Numbered from the stretch's first letter, positions 21,615 through 33,500 are shown. The stretch is 64,000 nt of DNA from Yamadazyma tenuis (GCF_029203305.1 NC_089465.1:930001-994000), one strand, 5' to 3'. Made by a program: numbers and translations. Notes: a model not told the origin generated them from the sequence alone.

Positions 21615-22233
21615 TATAACGAGGTTAAACAGGTTGTGGTTGTTGGGAAATGGAGAAGAATTGAACCTTGAAGTTGAAACTTTTTTTTAAATATTTGCAG
21701 CTATACGAAATGGATTCAGATGGGGTAAAGATACTAAAGAAGCACTCGCAAGGGGAAACAAAAACTTAGCTGGAACGGGATAGGGAAGCTGTTAGCAAAG
21801 GAAGAAATGAATGGGTTCCTAGGAGTAAGCTTTGTACGTTTTTTTCTGATCACCTGGATCAATCCATAGTTTATAGTAGATGCGACAATTTTTGAATTTA
21901 AGAGGTGCAATTACTACATTTGGCAATATATAAATATTTGCAACTCTTTCGCATTAGTACTGATTTTGGTCAATTGTTCAGATAATATTGGTGAAAATGC
22001 AATGTCTAGGTCAATGACATGATAGGAGCCAATGCATGTAGTTGAAGAAATTTCAATTGATGTTGCTATGACTGCTATTGTGGGAGGGTTCATGCGTGTA
22101 TTGTACAAATTTTGTGGCGTTTCTGCAAGTGTGTTAAACGACACTAATAAATATCTTATTTATAATGCAAAAGGTAAGGATAGCCAAACTATTTAATTAA
22201 TAAATATAAACGCAAAAACATCAACTATGGGAC
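21615..22233. other. Intergenic, ACE2 promoter and KGD2 3' flank
   Basis: AT-rich, with T-runs at 21681-21688 and 21839-21845. A short open frame on the minus strand (about 21914-22100) has no recognisable features. No clear Mcm1 or forkhead site was identified. Confidence 0.45.
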
Positions 22234-23550
22234 CTATTGCATCAACAACATCTTTCTTGGGTCCTCGATCAATTCCTTAACGGTTTTCAAGAAGGTGACA
22301 GCTTCACGCCCGTCTAACACTCTATGGTCATAGGTCAAAGCCAAGTACATCATTGGTCTAGAGACAACTTGACCCTTCACAGTAACTGGTCTTTCCTTGA
22401 CACCATGCAACCCCAAAACAGCGGTTTGAGGCATGTTAATGATTGGAGTACCATATAAGGAACCAAAGACACCTCCGTTGGAGATAGTGAAGGTACCACC
22501 GGTCATGTCTTCAATGGTCAACTTTCCATCTCTAGCCTTCTTACCCAAGCTGGAAATCTCTTGTTCGATTCCCAAGATAGAAAGAGATTCGGCGTTTCTA
22601 AGAACTGGAGTAACTAAACCCTTTGGAGTAGCCACGGCAATGGAAATATCAGTGTAGTCTCTGAAAACCAAAGTGTCATTGTTTTCAATGGCAGCATTGA
22701 CGGTTGGAATGTCCTTCATGGCCAAGGTGGAAGCCTTAGCGAAAGCACCCATGAAACCAAACTTGATACCAGTCTTGTCCAAGAATTCGTCCTTGTATAA
22801 TTTTCTCATTTCCATCAAAGCAGACATGTCGACTTCGTTAAACGTGGTCAAAGAAGCAGCGGTGTTTTGGGATTCCTTCAATCTTTCGGCGATTCTCAAT
22901 CTCATTCTGTTCATCTTCACTCTTTCTTCATCTCTGGAGAAGTTGGTAAAGGTGGCAGATGATGATTCTTTGGTTTCCGTCTTCTTTGGAGCTTCCTTTT
23001 TAGGCTGTGGAGGAGGGGCAGACTTGGCTGGTTCAGCCTTCTTTGGAGCATCTTCCTTTGGAGCAGCTTCCTTTGGGGCTTCGTCTTTAGGAGCGTCTTC
23101 TTTAGGAGCAGATGGAGCAGCACCTTCTGGAGCAGCACCTTCTTCAATCGTCACAATCACCTGACCAACTTCAACAGTGTCCTCTTCGGAAACCAACAAT
23201 TCGGTGATGGTACCGCTGACAGGTGCATTGACTTCGACATCGATTTTATCGGTTTCGATAGTAGCCACCAATTCATCTTGGTTGACATAATCACCAACCT
23301 GCTTGTTGAATGATGATAAGGTACCTTCGGTGATAGACTCGGCCATTTCAGGAACCTTGATGGAGGTGGAGGCCAATCTCTTGAAATTGGTTATGGTGTT
23401 AATTGGTTGGTGTTTGAAACCAGCGGAAGAAGCCACGGGTTTCACGTTGAGAACGTGGAAGGATCTGACGAGGGCAACTTCCGACTTTATGACGGATCTA
23501 CCGATCAAGGGTAAACGACGGGCTTGACACTTTAAGTTTCTTGATAACAT
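22234..23550 (-). CDS. KGD2: Dihydrolipoamide succinyltransferase (E2 of 2-oxoglutarate dehydrogenase)
   Basis: The 438-residue protein has an Arg-rich mitochondrial presequence (about 1-60), one lipoyl domain with the lipoyl-lysine in ETDKIDV (Lys102), an Ala/Pro/Lys/Glu-rich linker (about 145-195), and the E2 catalytic domain ending [12 protein letters not shown] (His409 and Asp413). The single lipoyl domain and absent E3-binding domain identify the fungal KGDH E2 rather than pyruvate dehydrogenase E2. It transfers succinyl to CoA in the TCA cycle. A CCAAT box lies upstream. Confidence 0.96.
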   Translation of the reverse strand: MLSRNLKCQARRLPLIGRSVIKSEVALVRSFHVLNVKPVASSAGFKHQPINTITNFKRLASTSIKVPEMAESITEGTLSSFNKQVGDYVNQDELVATIETDKIDVEVNAPVSGTITELLVSEEDTVEVGQVIVTIEEGAAPEGAAPSAPKEDAPKDEAPKEAAPKEDAPKKAEPAKSAPPPQPKKEAPKKTETKESSSATFTNFSRDEERVKMNRMRLRIAERLKESQNTAASLTTFNEVDMSALMEMRKLYKDEFLDKTGIKFGFMGAFAKASTLAMKDIPTVNAAIENNDTLVFRDYTDISIAVATPKGLVTPVLRNAESLSILGIEQEISSLGKKARDGKLTIEDMTGGTFTISNGGVFGSLYGTPIINMPQTAVLGLHGVKERPVTVKGQVVSRPMMYLALTYDHRVLDGREAVTFLKTVKELIEDPRKMLLMQ

Positions 23551-23717
23551 GTTGATAAAGATTCAGTTGAAGAATCAATGGGAAAAAACTTGACTTTAAA
23601 ATTAAAACTCCATTGCTGAGAATGTCTCCCGGATGATGGAAGTTTATCCATTCAAGTCTCGGAGATTTTTAATTTCTGCGACATTGTCTCTGGAAGTCTG
23701 TCAATGTGCGCACTGCC

Positions 23718-23722
23718 ATTGG
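23718..23722 (-). promoter_or_regulatory. CCAAT box upstream of KGD2
   Basis: Reading on the KGD2 strand the context is CAGCCAATGGCAG, about 170 bases before the ATG. The Hap2/3/4/5 complex binds CCAAT and controls TCA-cycle genes including KGD2 in yeasts. A five-base word is weak alone; the gene context supports it. Confidence 0.4.
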
Positions 23723-23985
23723 CTGGCCCCTGCCGATTCCTAATAACACCGGGTTATTTGATTTGAAAGTCATATAGCCTTCTCAACTCCGATGCTTCCA
23801 GGATCTGATATATTACCGGTGGTCATAGTCCCGGGGAGATTCGGTTTTTATGGCCGTTGCCCACCTCTTTTTGGGTGAGCACTGGTGGACATATCCTATG
23901 CGTAAAGGGCACTCTGGTGAAGGTTTAAAGTATATAAAATGTTGGGGTAGACGGGTTCGGGTCCGTTTCTGTTGACTGGAAAACT

Positions 23986-23991
23986 AAAAAA
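23986..23991 (-). terminator. Pol III terminator of tRNA-Lys
   Basis: Six T on the minus strand start three bases after the discriminator base of the tRNA. Confidence 0.75.
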
Positions 23992-23993
23992 TA

Positions 23994-24067
23994 AGCCCGA
24001 CGCGGGACTCGAACCCGCAACCTTGTGATTAAAAGTCACACGCTCTAGCCGATTGAGCTAGCCAGGC
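23994..24067 (-). tRNA. tRNA-Lys (anticodon TTT)
   Basis: The 74-base cloverleaf on the minus strand has acceptor strands GCCTGGC/GTCGGGC, D arm GCTCAATCGGCTAGAGC, anticodon stem TGTGA/TCACA with loop CTTTTAA (anticodon TTT), and T arm GCGGG-TTCGAGT-CCCGC, a perfect B box. There is no intron. The discriminator base reads as U on the tRNA strand. It decodes AAA. Confidence 0.95.
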
Positions 24068-24394
24068 GTTCTTTAACAAGTTTTGGCTCATGTGCCTGTA
24101 GGGTAGAGTATGGAAGTTGTAATTGGCGTTACAGACTATATCTTTGTGTTGGAGAATATATAAATGTACAAGGTTTGCTGGGGGTAGTCTTCTACCTATC
24201 CTTGCACCTAGCAGCACCGTTGAGGGCTTCTTATGGCACTGAAACGTGTTAATCGCTACCACCGCTTTTCGCAGTAATACTCATGTTTATGTTTACCCAA
24301 ATCGGGACATTGCAAGAACTAATTCTGCAGAAGGCTACCAGCCGCAATCACAACCATCTTCAAAATTGTTCAGACATCTAGCTCCAACCACAGA
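24068..24394. other. Intergenic between tRNA-Lys and the four-TM protein gene
   Basis: 327 bases; 5' flank for both transcription units. No gene or clear regulatory element seen. Confidence 0.45.
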
Positions 24395-25798
24395 ATGTCT
24401 TTTCAGCTGCATGGGAAAAAAGATGTACGGATTGTGAGTGATCTTTCAAGGTTCGAGTTCGAAAGTCCCACTCCTAGAAACCGATCTAGAAATACTACAC
24501 CCACTTCACTAGACGAAAAACCTTCGGTTATAGATTTGGATCATGAGTTTAAGCCCAAGAACACCACCGATCTCCCATCTTCATTTTTTGACAGTGATAT
24601 TGCTCCTCCCGATCCAGGACCTCGAAGTCGAAGAACGTTACTCGAAATTGCTGAAGCAAACAATGCCTTGCCTAAGGTAAGAGACAATAATATCGACTAT
24701 TCAGACATTTACCAGTATTATGAGAAAGAATCAAATGCTTCGTTTGCTGCTGAACCTTCCCGAAATCCTGACTTTGCTCCTTATCCCAGTTCTATCAAAG
24801 GAGGCCATCTGGGAAACGCTCCCCCGTTGACAATTCCCACTGCCTCCAATGAATACAATAATCTGAAGACTCCCTTCACCAACCAAACATCAATGCCTTC
24901 GGCTGCCACACCCCAATTCACAAATAATGGCTTCTCTAATGCTCATAACTATAAAGACAAGGACCTCCCTCCCATCATGGACCCAACTCAGTACTACCAG
25001 CACAATCATAATGGAAGTTCCCTTATCAAATCTATCGATGCAAACAGTATGACATCCAAACAAAAGTTGATGGAGGATCATTTAGTCAAGCTGGTAATGC
25101 ACAGGCCATTGTTCAAGATCCCAGCCCGTAAATTATTGAAAAATGATGACTTTTACGAAGAAAAGGATATCACCATAACCCTTAATTTTGTCTTATACTT
25201 CTTTGAAATGATTGTTTCCATAATTATCGTCACTCTATCTTCAGTTCTCCTCAATACTGATGATAATATATCGGTTGGAATCTACAGGTTCTTTATTGCT
25301 GATTCATCCATAGCTTTGATTGTGTCACTTCTTTTCATCTCCACATTAATTAACTTCGAGAAGAGAAACGGAAGCTTCTATGTCACGGTGTCGTTAATCT
25401 TGTCCTTTGTATCATTTGTCATCACTATCAGCACCATCCTTCCCAGTGATAGCTGTGCTACATCTTCAATTTGTAGCGTGAGGAAAGCTAATAGTGCATT
25501 TATAATCATATCGATGTTTCTATGGTTATGTGACTTGGTTCTGTTCTTGACTATCTTATACATCTCAAGAATGAATCTCTTGACTGATTTGAACTTTGAC
25601 TTTGCTGACAAGGGTTTACAGGCTGAATATAATGCTTCTGTATCAAGTGGGTATAATGAGAAGGACAATGATTTGATAGATCCCACTAGCGGACAACCTC
25701 TAAGAGAATATTACTTGAATGAAATGGGGGAAATGTTTGAAATGACTAACGACTTTGATGTTAGAGGCAAAACCAAAATAATAGTGTATACTATATAG
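24395..25798 (+). CDS. Four-TM membrane protein with long cytosolic N-terminus
   Basis: The 467-residue protein has a hydrophilic Ser/Pro/Asn-rich N-terminal half (1-250), then four hydrophobic helices (about 265-290, 297-320, 330-350, 370-392) with a Cys-containing loop (SDSCATSSIC) between the third and fourth, and a short C-terminal tail. The helix spacing resembles MARVEL-type four-helix proteins. Distant similarity to Srf1, the yeast regulator of phospholipase D Spo14, is possible from the loop and last helix but is not proven. No catalytic motif is visible. The ATG is preceded by an A-rich leader. Confidence 0.75.
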   Translation: MSFQLHGKKDVRIVSDLSRFEFESPTPRNRSRNTTPTSLDEKPSVIDLDHEFKPKNTTDLPSSFFDSDIAPPDPGPRSRRTLLEIAEANNALPKVRDNNIDYSDIYQYYEKESNASFAAEPSRNPDFAPYPSSIKGGHLGNAPPLTIPTASNEYNNLKTPFTNQTSMPSAATPQFTNNGFSNAHNYKDKDLPPIMDPTQYYQHNHNGSSLIKSIDANSMTSKQKLMEDHLVKLVMHRPLFKIPARKLLKNDDFYEEKDITITLNFVLYFFEMIVSIIIVTLSSVLLNTDDNISVGIYRFFIADSSIALIVSLLFISTLINFEKRNGSFYVTVSLILSFVSFVITISTILPSDSCATSSICSVRKANSAFIIISMFLWLCDLVLFLTILYISRMNLLTDLNFDFADKGLQAEYNASVSSGYNEKDNDLIDPTSGQPLREYYLNEMGEMFEMTNDFDVRGKTKIIVYTI

Positions 25799-25885
25799 AG
25801 TACTTACGAATAATGCTGCAAAAAACGAAACCATGTTGGTTGCGAAAAAAGTTTTGCTTTTGTAACAAAAGAACTACTACCACAA

Positions 25886-27484
25886 ATGCATTTCAATCTG
25901 TTTATGAGATTTTCAGCCTTGTTGAGTATCTCGTTGATTATGGGAGTCTGCAAAGGATTGGTCATTGACCGTAGCGTGATCAGCGAGTTTGCTGGCAAGA
26001 TTAGCCTCAAGGGATTGAAAGATATAAAAGTGAATTTGGAAAACGAGTTGAAGTCGTTGACATCACCCATGCGGTTTTCATTCTCCAATACAACAGTGGA
26101 AGTATCCAAGAACAGTGAAGACTTTATTATTCTTCCTCCCGATCTAGTATCGTCTGATATTTATGAAAAACTTGGGTTGGAATTTTTGAACGAAGATGGA
26201 TACAAATTCAAGTTATTTGACAAAGACTTGATGATTCCCAAAGACTTCAAGACTTTGTTTCTATACAACACTTCGACCCCTTTATCCATTCCCACTTCAA
26301 AACACGACAACTTAGCCAAATTTATTGATGAGAGCTTGCCTTTCAACTTGCCACCTTATATGAACTTGATCAACCACTATTTGGTTTTACCTAGGTCATA
26401 CTTGAATGAAAAACTTAAAACCAGTGGTGAAGCTTTTGAAACACTTGCTAAGTTATCTTCAATGTTTTCAAGAGGAATTTTAATATCTTCCAGCTCATAT
26501 TTGCCCATTTTCAGAGCAGTTATGAGTGAAAATGTCCCGTTTATGGTTTTCATGTTTTCTGATTCTACAATTGATAAGTTTGAGGAACAGAGAAACCCAA
26601 TCATGACTGTGAAAAACTATCTTGGAACTGAAAAGAATATTATTTCAAACTTCTTTGATACATTTGCTGAAAATTGGATCAACAATATCAACTATGACAG
26701 TTTAATTTCATCTGTTTTTTGCACCACCAACTCCAACAACTTGACTGATAGCTACTGTTTGAAAATTCGTGACAAAAATGCGTTGCTTCTTTTCCCAGCC
26801 TTTTATGAAGTATCACAACTATTGAATTTTGAGGAACAAGAACCTCAACTTATGAAACGAGCTGACGAGCCCCTCGCTGAAGCTCAGGTCGTCCGACAGG
26901 TTCATAATAGACTAAGCAACTATGCCGAAAAGTTTAACGATGTCTCATACGAATTTGCAACGGAACCCAAGCAGCTAATTGAAAGAGTTGATGAAAGATT
27001 AGACCAGAAGAGTTATAAATTCTTCGATAAAATTGATGAAAAGACGGACAATATTGCAGATAAAAAGGATTCCTTAGTTCATCAAGTAGCAGACAAGGTG
27101 AGAATGATCAAGGGACTGCTTGATTTCAAAGAGCTCTTCAATGAGGATTATGATACAAAGGAGAGTGATTACGATGTTGATGGAGACAATTTAATGGGGA
27201 AGAGAACCGTCGAAGAAGAGGAGGATAACCTTTTTGAATACCAACAAGAGGAAGGAATAGTGTTACCATTGTCATTGGTGAGGGTAGAAGAATATTCATT
27301 GTCGTCCCCAAGGCATAAGAAATTTAGCCAAGTTCTATTTGAAGATACTGACGACAACGAGCATACTCTTTCGAAGCGGTTCACGATTTTCAGCACAGAC
27401 GAAGATTGTGAAAAGATCACTTGGTACAAAGTCTTCCATTATAGCATCTTTGGAAAGCCAAGATTTTGTTTATCCAATTACTAG
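25886..27484 (+). CDS. Secreted proprotein with Kex2-type sites and a short Cys-containing C-terminal peptide
   Basis: The 532-residue protein starts with a clear signal peptide (about 1-24) and has no TM segment afterwards. Three Lys-Arg sites suit Kex2 cleavage: QLMKR (about 330), NLMGKR (about 433) and TLSKR (about 497). The last would release a 34-residue C-terminal peptide with two cysteines and many aromatics. The stretch after the first KR (ADEPLAEA) recalls dipeptide spacers trimmed by Ste13, though it is not a perfect match. Between them is a charged helical region (about 340-430), probably coiled coil. No family is recognised. It could be a cell-wall or secreted peptide precursor; whether it has any activity as pheromone or toxin is unknown. 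Confidence 0.72.
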   Translation: MHFNLFMRFSALLSISLIMGVCKGLVIDRSVISEFAGKISLKGLKDIKVNLENELKSLTSPMRFSFSNTTVEVSKNSEDFIILPPDLVSSDIYEKLGLEFLNEDGYKFKLFDKDLMIPKDFKTLFLYNTSTPLSIPTSKHDNLAKFIDESLPFNLPPYMNLINHYLVLPRSYLNEKLKTSGEAFETLAKLSSMFSRGILISSSSYLPIFRAVMSENVPFMVFMFSDSTIDKFEEQRNPIMTVKNYLGTEKNIISNFFDTFAENWINNINYDSLISSVFCTTNSNNLTDSYCLKIRDKNALLLFPAFYEVSQLLNFEEQEPQLMKRADEPLAEAQVVRQVHNRLSNYAEKFNDVSYEFATEPKQLIERVDERLDQKSYKFFDKIDEKTDNIADKKDSLVHQVADKVRMIKGLLDFKELFNEDYDTKESDYDVDGDNLMGKRTVEEEEDNLFEYQQEEGIVLPLSLVRVEEYSLSSPRHKKFSQVLFEDTDDNEHTLSKRFTIFSTDEDCEKITWYKVFHYSIFGKPRFCLSNY

Positions 27485-27593
27485 AGGTATATTAGAGAAT
27501 ATGAATTTGCACGAATATATTTGCAATGCTTACTTTTATATAGTTCACCTTTTAGTAGTTGAATCGTTCATCATAGCCCATCTCGGTGTTGTT

Positions 27594-29969
27594 TCACCTG
27601 AAATTCACCCTTTGGTTAGATGAAGAGCCCCCATACGCGGTTGATTTTTGTTGGTATGGATTTTTGAAACTTACCGAACTCGAACTATTATTGTTGTTTT
27701 GGTAAGCAATATTGCTATTTCCCTGACCAGTTCTTTGGTAGTTGTTGAAAGCAGTACCAGGATTACCCACAATGGTAGAAGTTGGTTGCGTTGGTTCCAT
27801 ATTTTCCATGTAGTAGCTGTTTCTCTTTGGGTCATCCGCTTTGAATGATGTTGTTGAATTAGACTGATAGGCGTTCTGATGGTTTCTGCTTTGATTGGCA
27901 AACCCAGATGATGTCTCTTCGTCATACACAGAATCATCGTCTTCAAAATGCAGGACCTTATTCTCATGACCCTTCATTGCACTTGCGCCTAAAGCCATTA
28001 ATTCATAATCTTCATCATCTTGGTTGATTGGTTGACCAGGTTTAGCACTCTTGTTATCGAATCTTGGAATGAATGAAACTCTATCATCCTTCATTGGTTG
28101 GTATCTAGTGTCTGGATTTTGGTAGACCAAAGCCAACACACAAGTAACAATTGTGAAGATTAACAAAAATAAGGCAAACACTGCATTAAGAATGAAATAC
28201 ACAATTCCCATAACAGAAGCGACAATTTGAGGTTGTCCAAAGATGTAACTGAAGAACATGAAGAACAAAGCGTTGATTGTGTTTATCACAGCAATAACAA
28301 TATTGAAAGCGTTGGTTCTCTTATCCATGAAAGGTCTGAAGTAACACAAGCCAACAAAATAGATCAATTCGATGGCAAAAATAATGACAGATTGAACTTC
28401 ACCTCTCGTCTGCAATACTGCCACAAACAAACACTTAAGGAATACGTATGACAATGAAGCAAGAACATAGTAATAAGAGTCAGCCTTGTACTGGACATAC
28501 ACAAATCCGAATTTGTTCAAAAAAGGACCATCACCGTATAACAAATAGGCAGGATTCTTGAATTGTTGGACAGATCTTCTGCCTCTCAAAATGACTCTCA
28601 CAGCAGCTTGGTAGAGCAAAGCAAAGCAAATGACAAACAAAAACACAGCAACCACGACAGTTCCAGTCGAATCTCTAGTAGTTAATTCCCAAAGACACAT
28701 GACACACACATGAGGGAAAGAAATAACCATCAATCTATACAATGCACCTTTGATAATACTTGACCATTGTTGTCTGTACTCATTAAACTTACCTTCATTC
28801 ATGATTTTGGATCTGATCAAAATTTCGATAACAGCTTTGAATAACATCAAACAAACAATCATGACAAAGGCAAAGAACAACAAGAAGATGATACTGGTCA
28901 TAAAAACATTGGTGATTTCAATTCCGGCCAAGTAGGCGACTCTTTGAATACCTCTCAACACTAAAATTTTGGACGACAAATCATTGTCCTTTTCGTTGAC
29001 GGAATACAAATCAGGATCCAAAGTATCACTTTGACCAAAGTCATCGGTTGCAATTGACAAAGTAAGTCTCTTGAAAAGAGTGACATGTTGAGAGTATTGA
29101 GCCTTTTGATACAAATCATTGATGAACTCAACCGCTGATCTCTTAGCCTTTTGAACCGAGATAGACAAATAAGAGGAGTCTAAGATATCGGTTGGAGTAC
29201 CACCAGTTGACTGGATGTACCAGTTGGAAATATCCTGAATGAAGCCTAATTTAATGATACCCACAGACCATTGGAAATTCTGAGCCCATGCAGCAGCAAT
29301 TGGAGGAACTTTGGCCACAGCCATCATCGAGGTGATAGCCAAACTCTGGAAGTAGATAAACAAGGACATCGAGTTGGAAGCGATGTGAGCAGCAGTATTG
29401 GAATGGCCAATGACTGAAATCACACCAGCAGTAATAACCCCTAACCCAGAGATGGCAGCAATGGGCCAAGAAGCGTACTTGGTTTGTACGGTCTTACCGT
29501 TGGTCAAAATGGCTTCAACACAAGCCAAGGTCTCATCGGTATCAGAGTCGAGCAAGACCACTCTGACTCTGGCATCCAAGTCGGGAATGGTATAGGCGAT
29601 ACCTGGGATCTGACTGGTATCAGCCTTGGGAACCTTGAAGTCAGTATTGACTTCCAAATGCCCGGTGGTGAAGGGACAGATGGTCTCGTAATTCAAGGAA
29701 CAAAACGAGATGTTACTGGTGAAGGCAGTTAAACCGTAGGCAATAAACTCCACGTTGGCGGTAACATTAGCATCGATATTGGAAAGAGCAGTGACATCCA
29801 CCACGGCCGTATTGTTATCTGGGAAGAACTTGACGTCAAAGTGGGTAGCCGTAAACTGGGAGTTATCCATACATGTTAATAACGAACTGGTTTTGACGAA
29901 TCTTTGAGCACTAATGGTGGTGAAAAACCAAAGGAAACTGATCAAAGTCACCATCAAATGTTTCATCAT
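27594..29969 (-). CDS. Flavin-carrier / TRP-like family membrane protein (Flc)
   Basis: The 791-residue protein has a signal peptide (about 1-22), an ML-like lumenal domain with conserved cysteines (about 23-165), a block of about nine TM helices (about 170-640), and a cytosolic tail rich in Asn/Ser/Gln (about 640-791). This is the architecture of Flc1/2/3 (TRP-ML-like), ER or plasma-membrane proteins linked to FAD transport, calcium handling and cell-wall integrity. Length matches Flc1 and Flc2 (about 790). Which paralogue it is cannot be said. Two adjacent Met codons start the frame. It converges on the proprotein gene, with 109 bases between stops. Confidence 0.9.
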   Translation of the reverse strand: MMKHLMVTLISFLWFFTTISAQRFVKTSSLLTCMDNSQFTATHFDVKFFPDNNTAVVDVTALSNIDANVTANVEFIAYGLTAFTSNISFCSLNYETICPFTTGHLEVNTDFKVPKADTSQIPGIAYTIPDLDARVRVVLLDSDTDETLACVEAILTNGKTVQTKYASWPIAAISGLGVITAGVISVIGHSNTAAHIASNSMSLFIYFQSLAITSMMAVAKVPPIAAAWAQNFQWSVGIIKLGFIQDISNWYIQSTGGTPTDILDSSYLSISVQKAKRSAVEFINDLYQKAQYSQHVTLFKRLTLSIATDDFGQSDTLDPDLYSVNEKDNDLSSKILVLRGIQRVAYLAGIEITNVFMTSIIFLLFFAFVMIVCLMLFKAVIEILIRSKIMNEGKFNEYRQQWSSIIKGALYRLMVISFPHVCVMCLWELTTRDSTGTVVVAVFLFVICFALLYQAAVRVILRGRRSVQQFKNPAYLLYGDGPFLNKFGFVYVQYKADSYYYVLASLSYVFLKCLFVAVLQTRGEVQSVIIFAIELIYFVGLCYFRPFMDKRTNAFNIVIAVINTINALFFMFFSYIFGQPQIVASVMGIVYFILNAVFALFLLIFTIVTCVLALVYQNPDTRYQPMKDDRVSFIPRFDNKSAKPGQPINQDDEDYELMALGASAMKGHENKVLHFEDDDSVYDEETSSGFANQSRNHQNAYQSNSTTSFKADDPKRNSYYMENMEPTQPTSTIVGNPGTAFNNYQRTGQGNSNIAYQNNNNSSSSVSFKNPYQQKSTAYGGSSSNQRVNFR

Positions 29970-30588
29970 CAGCAGAATATGACACTTGGGGTTTCTGGTT
30001 ACAAGTGTAAAACTTTTTTTGAAGGGGAAATAGGTCAGGTACGGGTAGACTCAAAACAATACACGAGTTAGATAATCGGGTACTGGAACAAATATGCTGA
30101 CCGATCTGAGTGATGACAGACAGACAGACGGATTTGAAAGAGAAGAAGTAGCACCTGTGGGATGATTTCTTGAAGGATGAACCACAAATGAAAAGGTGGT
30201 GAACGGAAAGGACGTGATCTGAAAAAGATTATTTTAAGTAACTAATTTCGATTGAGAAAGTAACAAAAAAACATCTTTCAGTTTTGTGTTATTTGCGCCA
30301 AGGAACTTGTTAGCAACACGGGGAACGCGCGCACCGTCAATACCGCGGACACGCTTATTTCCTGGGGAGGCTGTAAACATCGCGGCAGTGCAACATCTGG
30401 GCTAAGTAATTTTTAGAATCCACTGGCTGACAACCATTATGATACCCGACACGCTTGTGGCAGACAGAAATGTGATTTTTAAATTATTCGAATCACTGCC
30501 CTGCTAGTCAACGGGGTGTTTTGGGGAATCACCGATGTTTGGGTTAGCTGCAAATATATTTCCAAATACTATCTAAAACTTACATAAC
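29970..30588. other. Intergenic, promoter of the Flc-like gene
   Basis: 619 bases between two minus-strand genes. A GC-rich patch lies at 30319-30352 within AT-rich flanks. No gene or RNA is recognised. Confidence 0.45.
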
Positions 30589-33500
30589 TCAATAAGGAAT
30601 ACCATTGGTCAATCTTTGGAACTCGTCATATCCTTTGGTATAGTAACTTTCCATGGCCTTTTTGATCAATCCTCTCATGTGGTGAACCGCATCTTTCTCT
30701 GACTTGTTTGGTACAAATCTCTGTCTCAACTTTTTAACTGTAGCTTCTTTGAAACAAGGTAATCCACTTTCCAACATAGGGTTGACACACCTGATGATAG
30801 TTTCCATATAAGGTCTACAGGCCAAATATCCCTTGACACACAACTCCTCGAACCATTTGAACGCTTGTGTCTCATCACTACCTCCCAAAACCATCACCAT
30901 TTCGTGGGTCAACTTGAATGGTGCAACTTCAAACTTAACACCTCCAGGCACAATATCAAAACAGAACCCGAAATCAATGTGAAGTACGTGTCCTTGGTCG
31001 TCATACATGATGTTACCGTTGTGACGGTCCTTAAACTGTAAGATGTAAGAAATGATCGAATAGGCCGCCAAAGACCTGATCAAGTTATTTCTAGCTTGTT
31101 GGAACTCAATGGAATTTTCAGGCCCGAATTTGGTAATAAAGTATTCGTACAAACCGTTGACAGCTTCCCTACCCAACATGTCTCTAGATGTGGAATTGGG
31201 TAACACGTCGATAACTCCACATCCAGGAGCGGTGGCAGTAACTCGGTTGGGGTACACATACAAGTCCAAACCAGCATCATTCCATATACTTCTGAACACA
31301 GAAATCAACTGTAAGGCCAATACATCTTGTCTACAGTCATCACCAACTTTGAAAATAGCACTCTGCCACTTTTCGATTGGAATGAGGACCTTTTCGCCGT
31401 ATTCATCGATATCTTCCACTTCTTTTCTAATTTTGAAAGTGGCCATAAATGGTGCCTTGGCGTGACTCTGTAATGGTTTACCAGACTTTCTGTTAATATC
31501 GATCACCACTCCATCGGGATTACTTGGTAAGTATACTCCCGGAGCAAGAACAATTCTGTCCATCTCTTCGTCAATCTTAGCCTTCTTTTCCGCCTTCGAA
31601 TTCTTGATAAAAGGTTTCAATTTACCAGATATATCAGTGACCTCGTTAAAGAATCCAAACTCTCTCTTGTAAAACTGAACGTCATCTTCACTCAAGTTCT
31701 TCATGATCTTGCTTTGGACTCTATCTAAGGTTGGCTTTAATGGGTCTGGGATAGTACCTTCATCATCTTTATAGCTGTTAGCTAACATATTCCAAAAGAT
31801 CTGATGAGCAAACAACTGAGACACCTTAGCAGTTTCCACAATAAACCATTCAGCATATCCTTTGGCATCGTATCTCAAGGACTGAACGATTTGAGGGACG
31901 TAGAAGAAGGTCAAGTTCACGTCATGGTGTTCCAAGGATCTCATAGTGTATTGCAAAATATAAGGATTGTTACCGAAAGGAGGTAAGAACAATTGGATTG
32001 CATCAATTGGAGATAATGGTTCCCAGAACAACAAGTGGTGTGACGGGAAGTTTGTACCAGCATTGATACCAATCAAGTACTGTACAGCACTTGGGTATGG
32101 AAGTGCTGGTAAAGGATCCTCTATCAACAACTTCTGTAAAAGCTCATCCAAGTTCTTAACCTTGTACCTTAAAGCTAAATTGACTGCTAAAATTGGGTCA
32201 ATTTTGAAAGCTCTTGTAATATCATTACCATTAATTTGATTTGAAATAAAAGATCCTTTGGTTTCCTCTGGATTTAAAGGATTCAACCACACAGATATCC
32301 GGGATATTTCATCATCAAGGAAAAACATGACAATAAGCTTCTTACTTTCTAAGATTTCTTGGCTGAAGGTGTTGAGATTTGATGTTAATTTTGCAACATC
32401 TTTCAACAATCCCAAATCACTCTTGGTCTTGAGCAAGTTGGTTCCAAAAGGATACTTAGCAGTCAGTTTGAACCAACTCAAGCATCCGTCCAAAAGCAAT
32501 TCGGTTAAGTATCTTTCACTTCTAGTAGCTAACTTGTGGTGGTAGCTGATAATATTGAATGCAAATCTAATCAATTCAAACCTGGTATATCTGGCATAGG
32601 GATGGAGACTAGCACTATCTAAATTCTTCATACCAACTTCAACAAACCTGGTGAAAATCTTCAATAAATGATCACTCTGGTTCAAACTAGCCTCAAAGCT
32701 TGACGAAAACAATTGAATAATTTGCAAGTGTGGTTCAAATCCTTTGAGAGTAACCTGAGCCTTTCTACTGATTGTTTTATAATCTGAAGGGGCATATTCC
32801 ATTTTGCAGAACTCGGTTGGAGTCAAATCGTTCTTGGTGGAGAAAATACCTTGCTTCAAGGCTATACTTGATTCCCATTTTTTGGCAATTTCAGAGATCA
32901 ATAACACCGAAATGTTAGACTTATCCTTCATAACCGCAAACCAGATTCCAATGGCAGCATTCATGATGTTAGACTCAAAAATTATGAATGGAATCTCAAC
33001 TAAGTATCTGATCAATTCAGCCGTATCATGATCGCAAATCAATGCTAATCCAGCTATATCACTCAACAAGTCGATAACTTCCTCCGGAATAACATGAATG
33101 GACTTATCCGCTAATTTGTATCTCATGTCTATAACCTTTCCTCTAATTCCACTGAAAGCGTGATCAGTGTCTTCTCTGGTACGCAAAGGAACTTTGTTCA
33201 ACAATGCAGAGATGAAGTTGGATCTCCAAGTCAACTGGGAAACAAAGCTGGGTAATGAGTTCAAGTTCTTTGAGTGAATTCTAGAAATGTTAGATAATTC
33301 TCTGTCATTAGGCAACACTGAACCAGCCATTTCTAAAGCAAATGAAACCCCGTATTGGACTTCATTAGAAGGATGAAACTTGTCCAAATCTGAAACATAT
33401 AACTGTATCAAGCTCTTGACATCAATGTTACTCTTGATCAAAACTAATTTGAGCCAGTGTCTACACTTTTCACTGAATCTTCGGAAAGTATCATTTCTCC

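Larger units (their letters stand above)
23551..23993. other. Intergenic, KGD2 promoter
   Basis: The 443 bases between KGD2 and tRNA-Lys contain a CCAAT box and no gene. Confidence 0.5.

Noticed and set aside
21914..22144. Small minus-strand frame between ACE2 and KGD2
   Set aside because: The full frame lacks an ATG at its start; the ATG-initiated part is about 59 codons with no similarity that I recognise.
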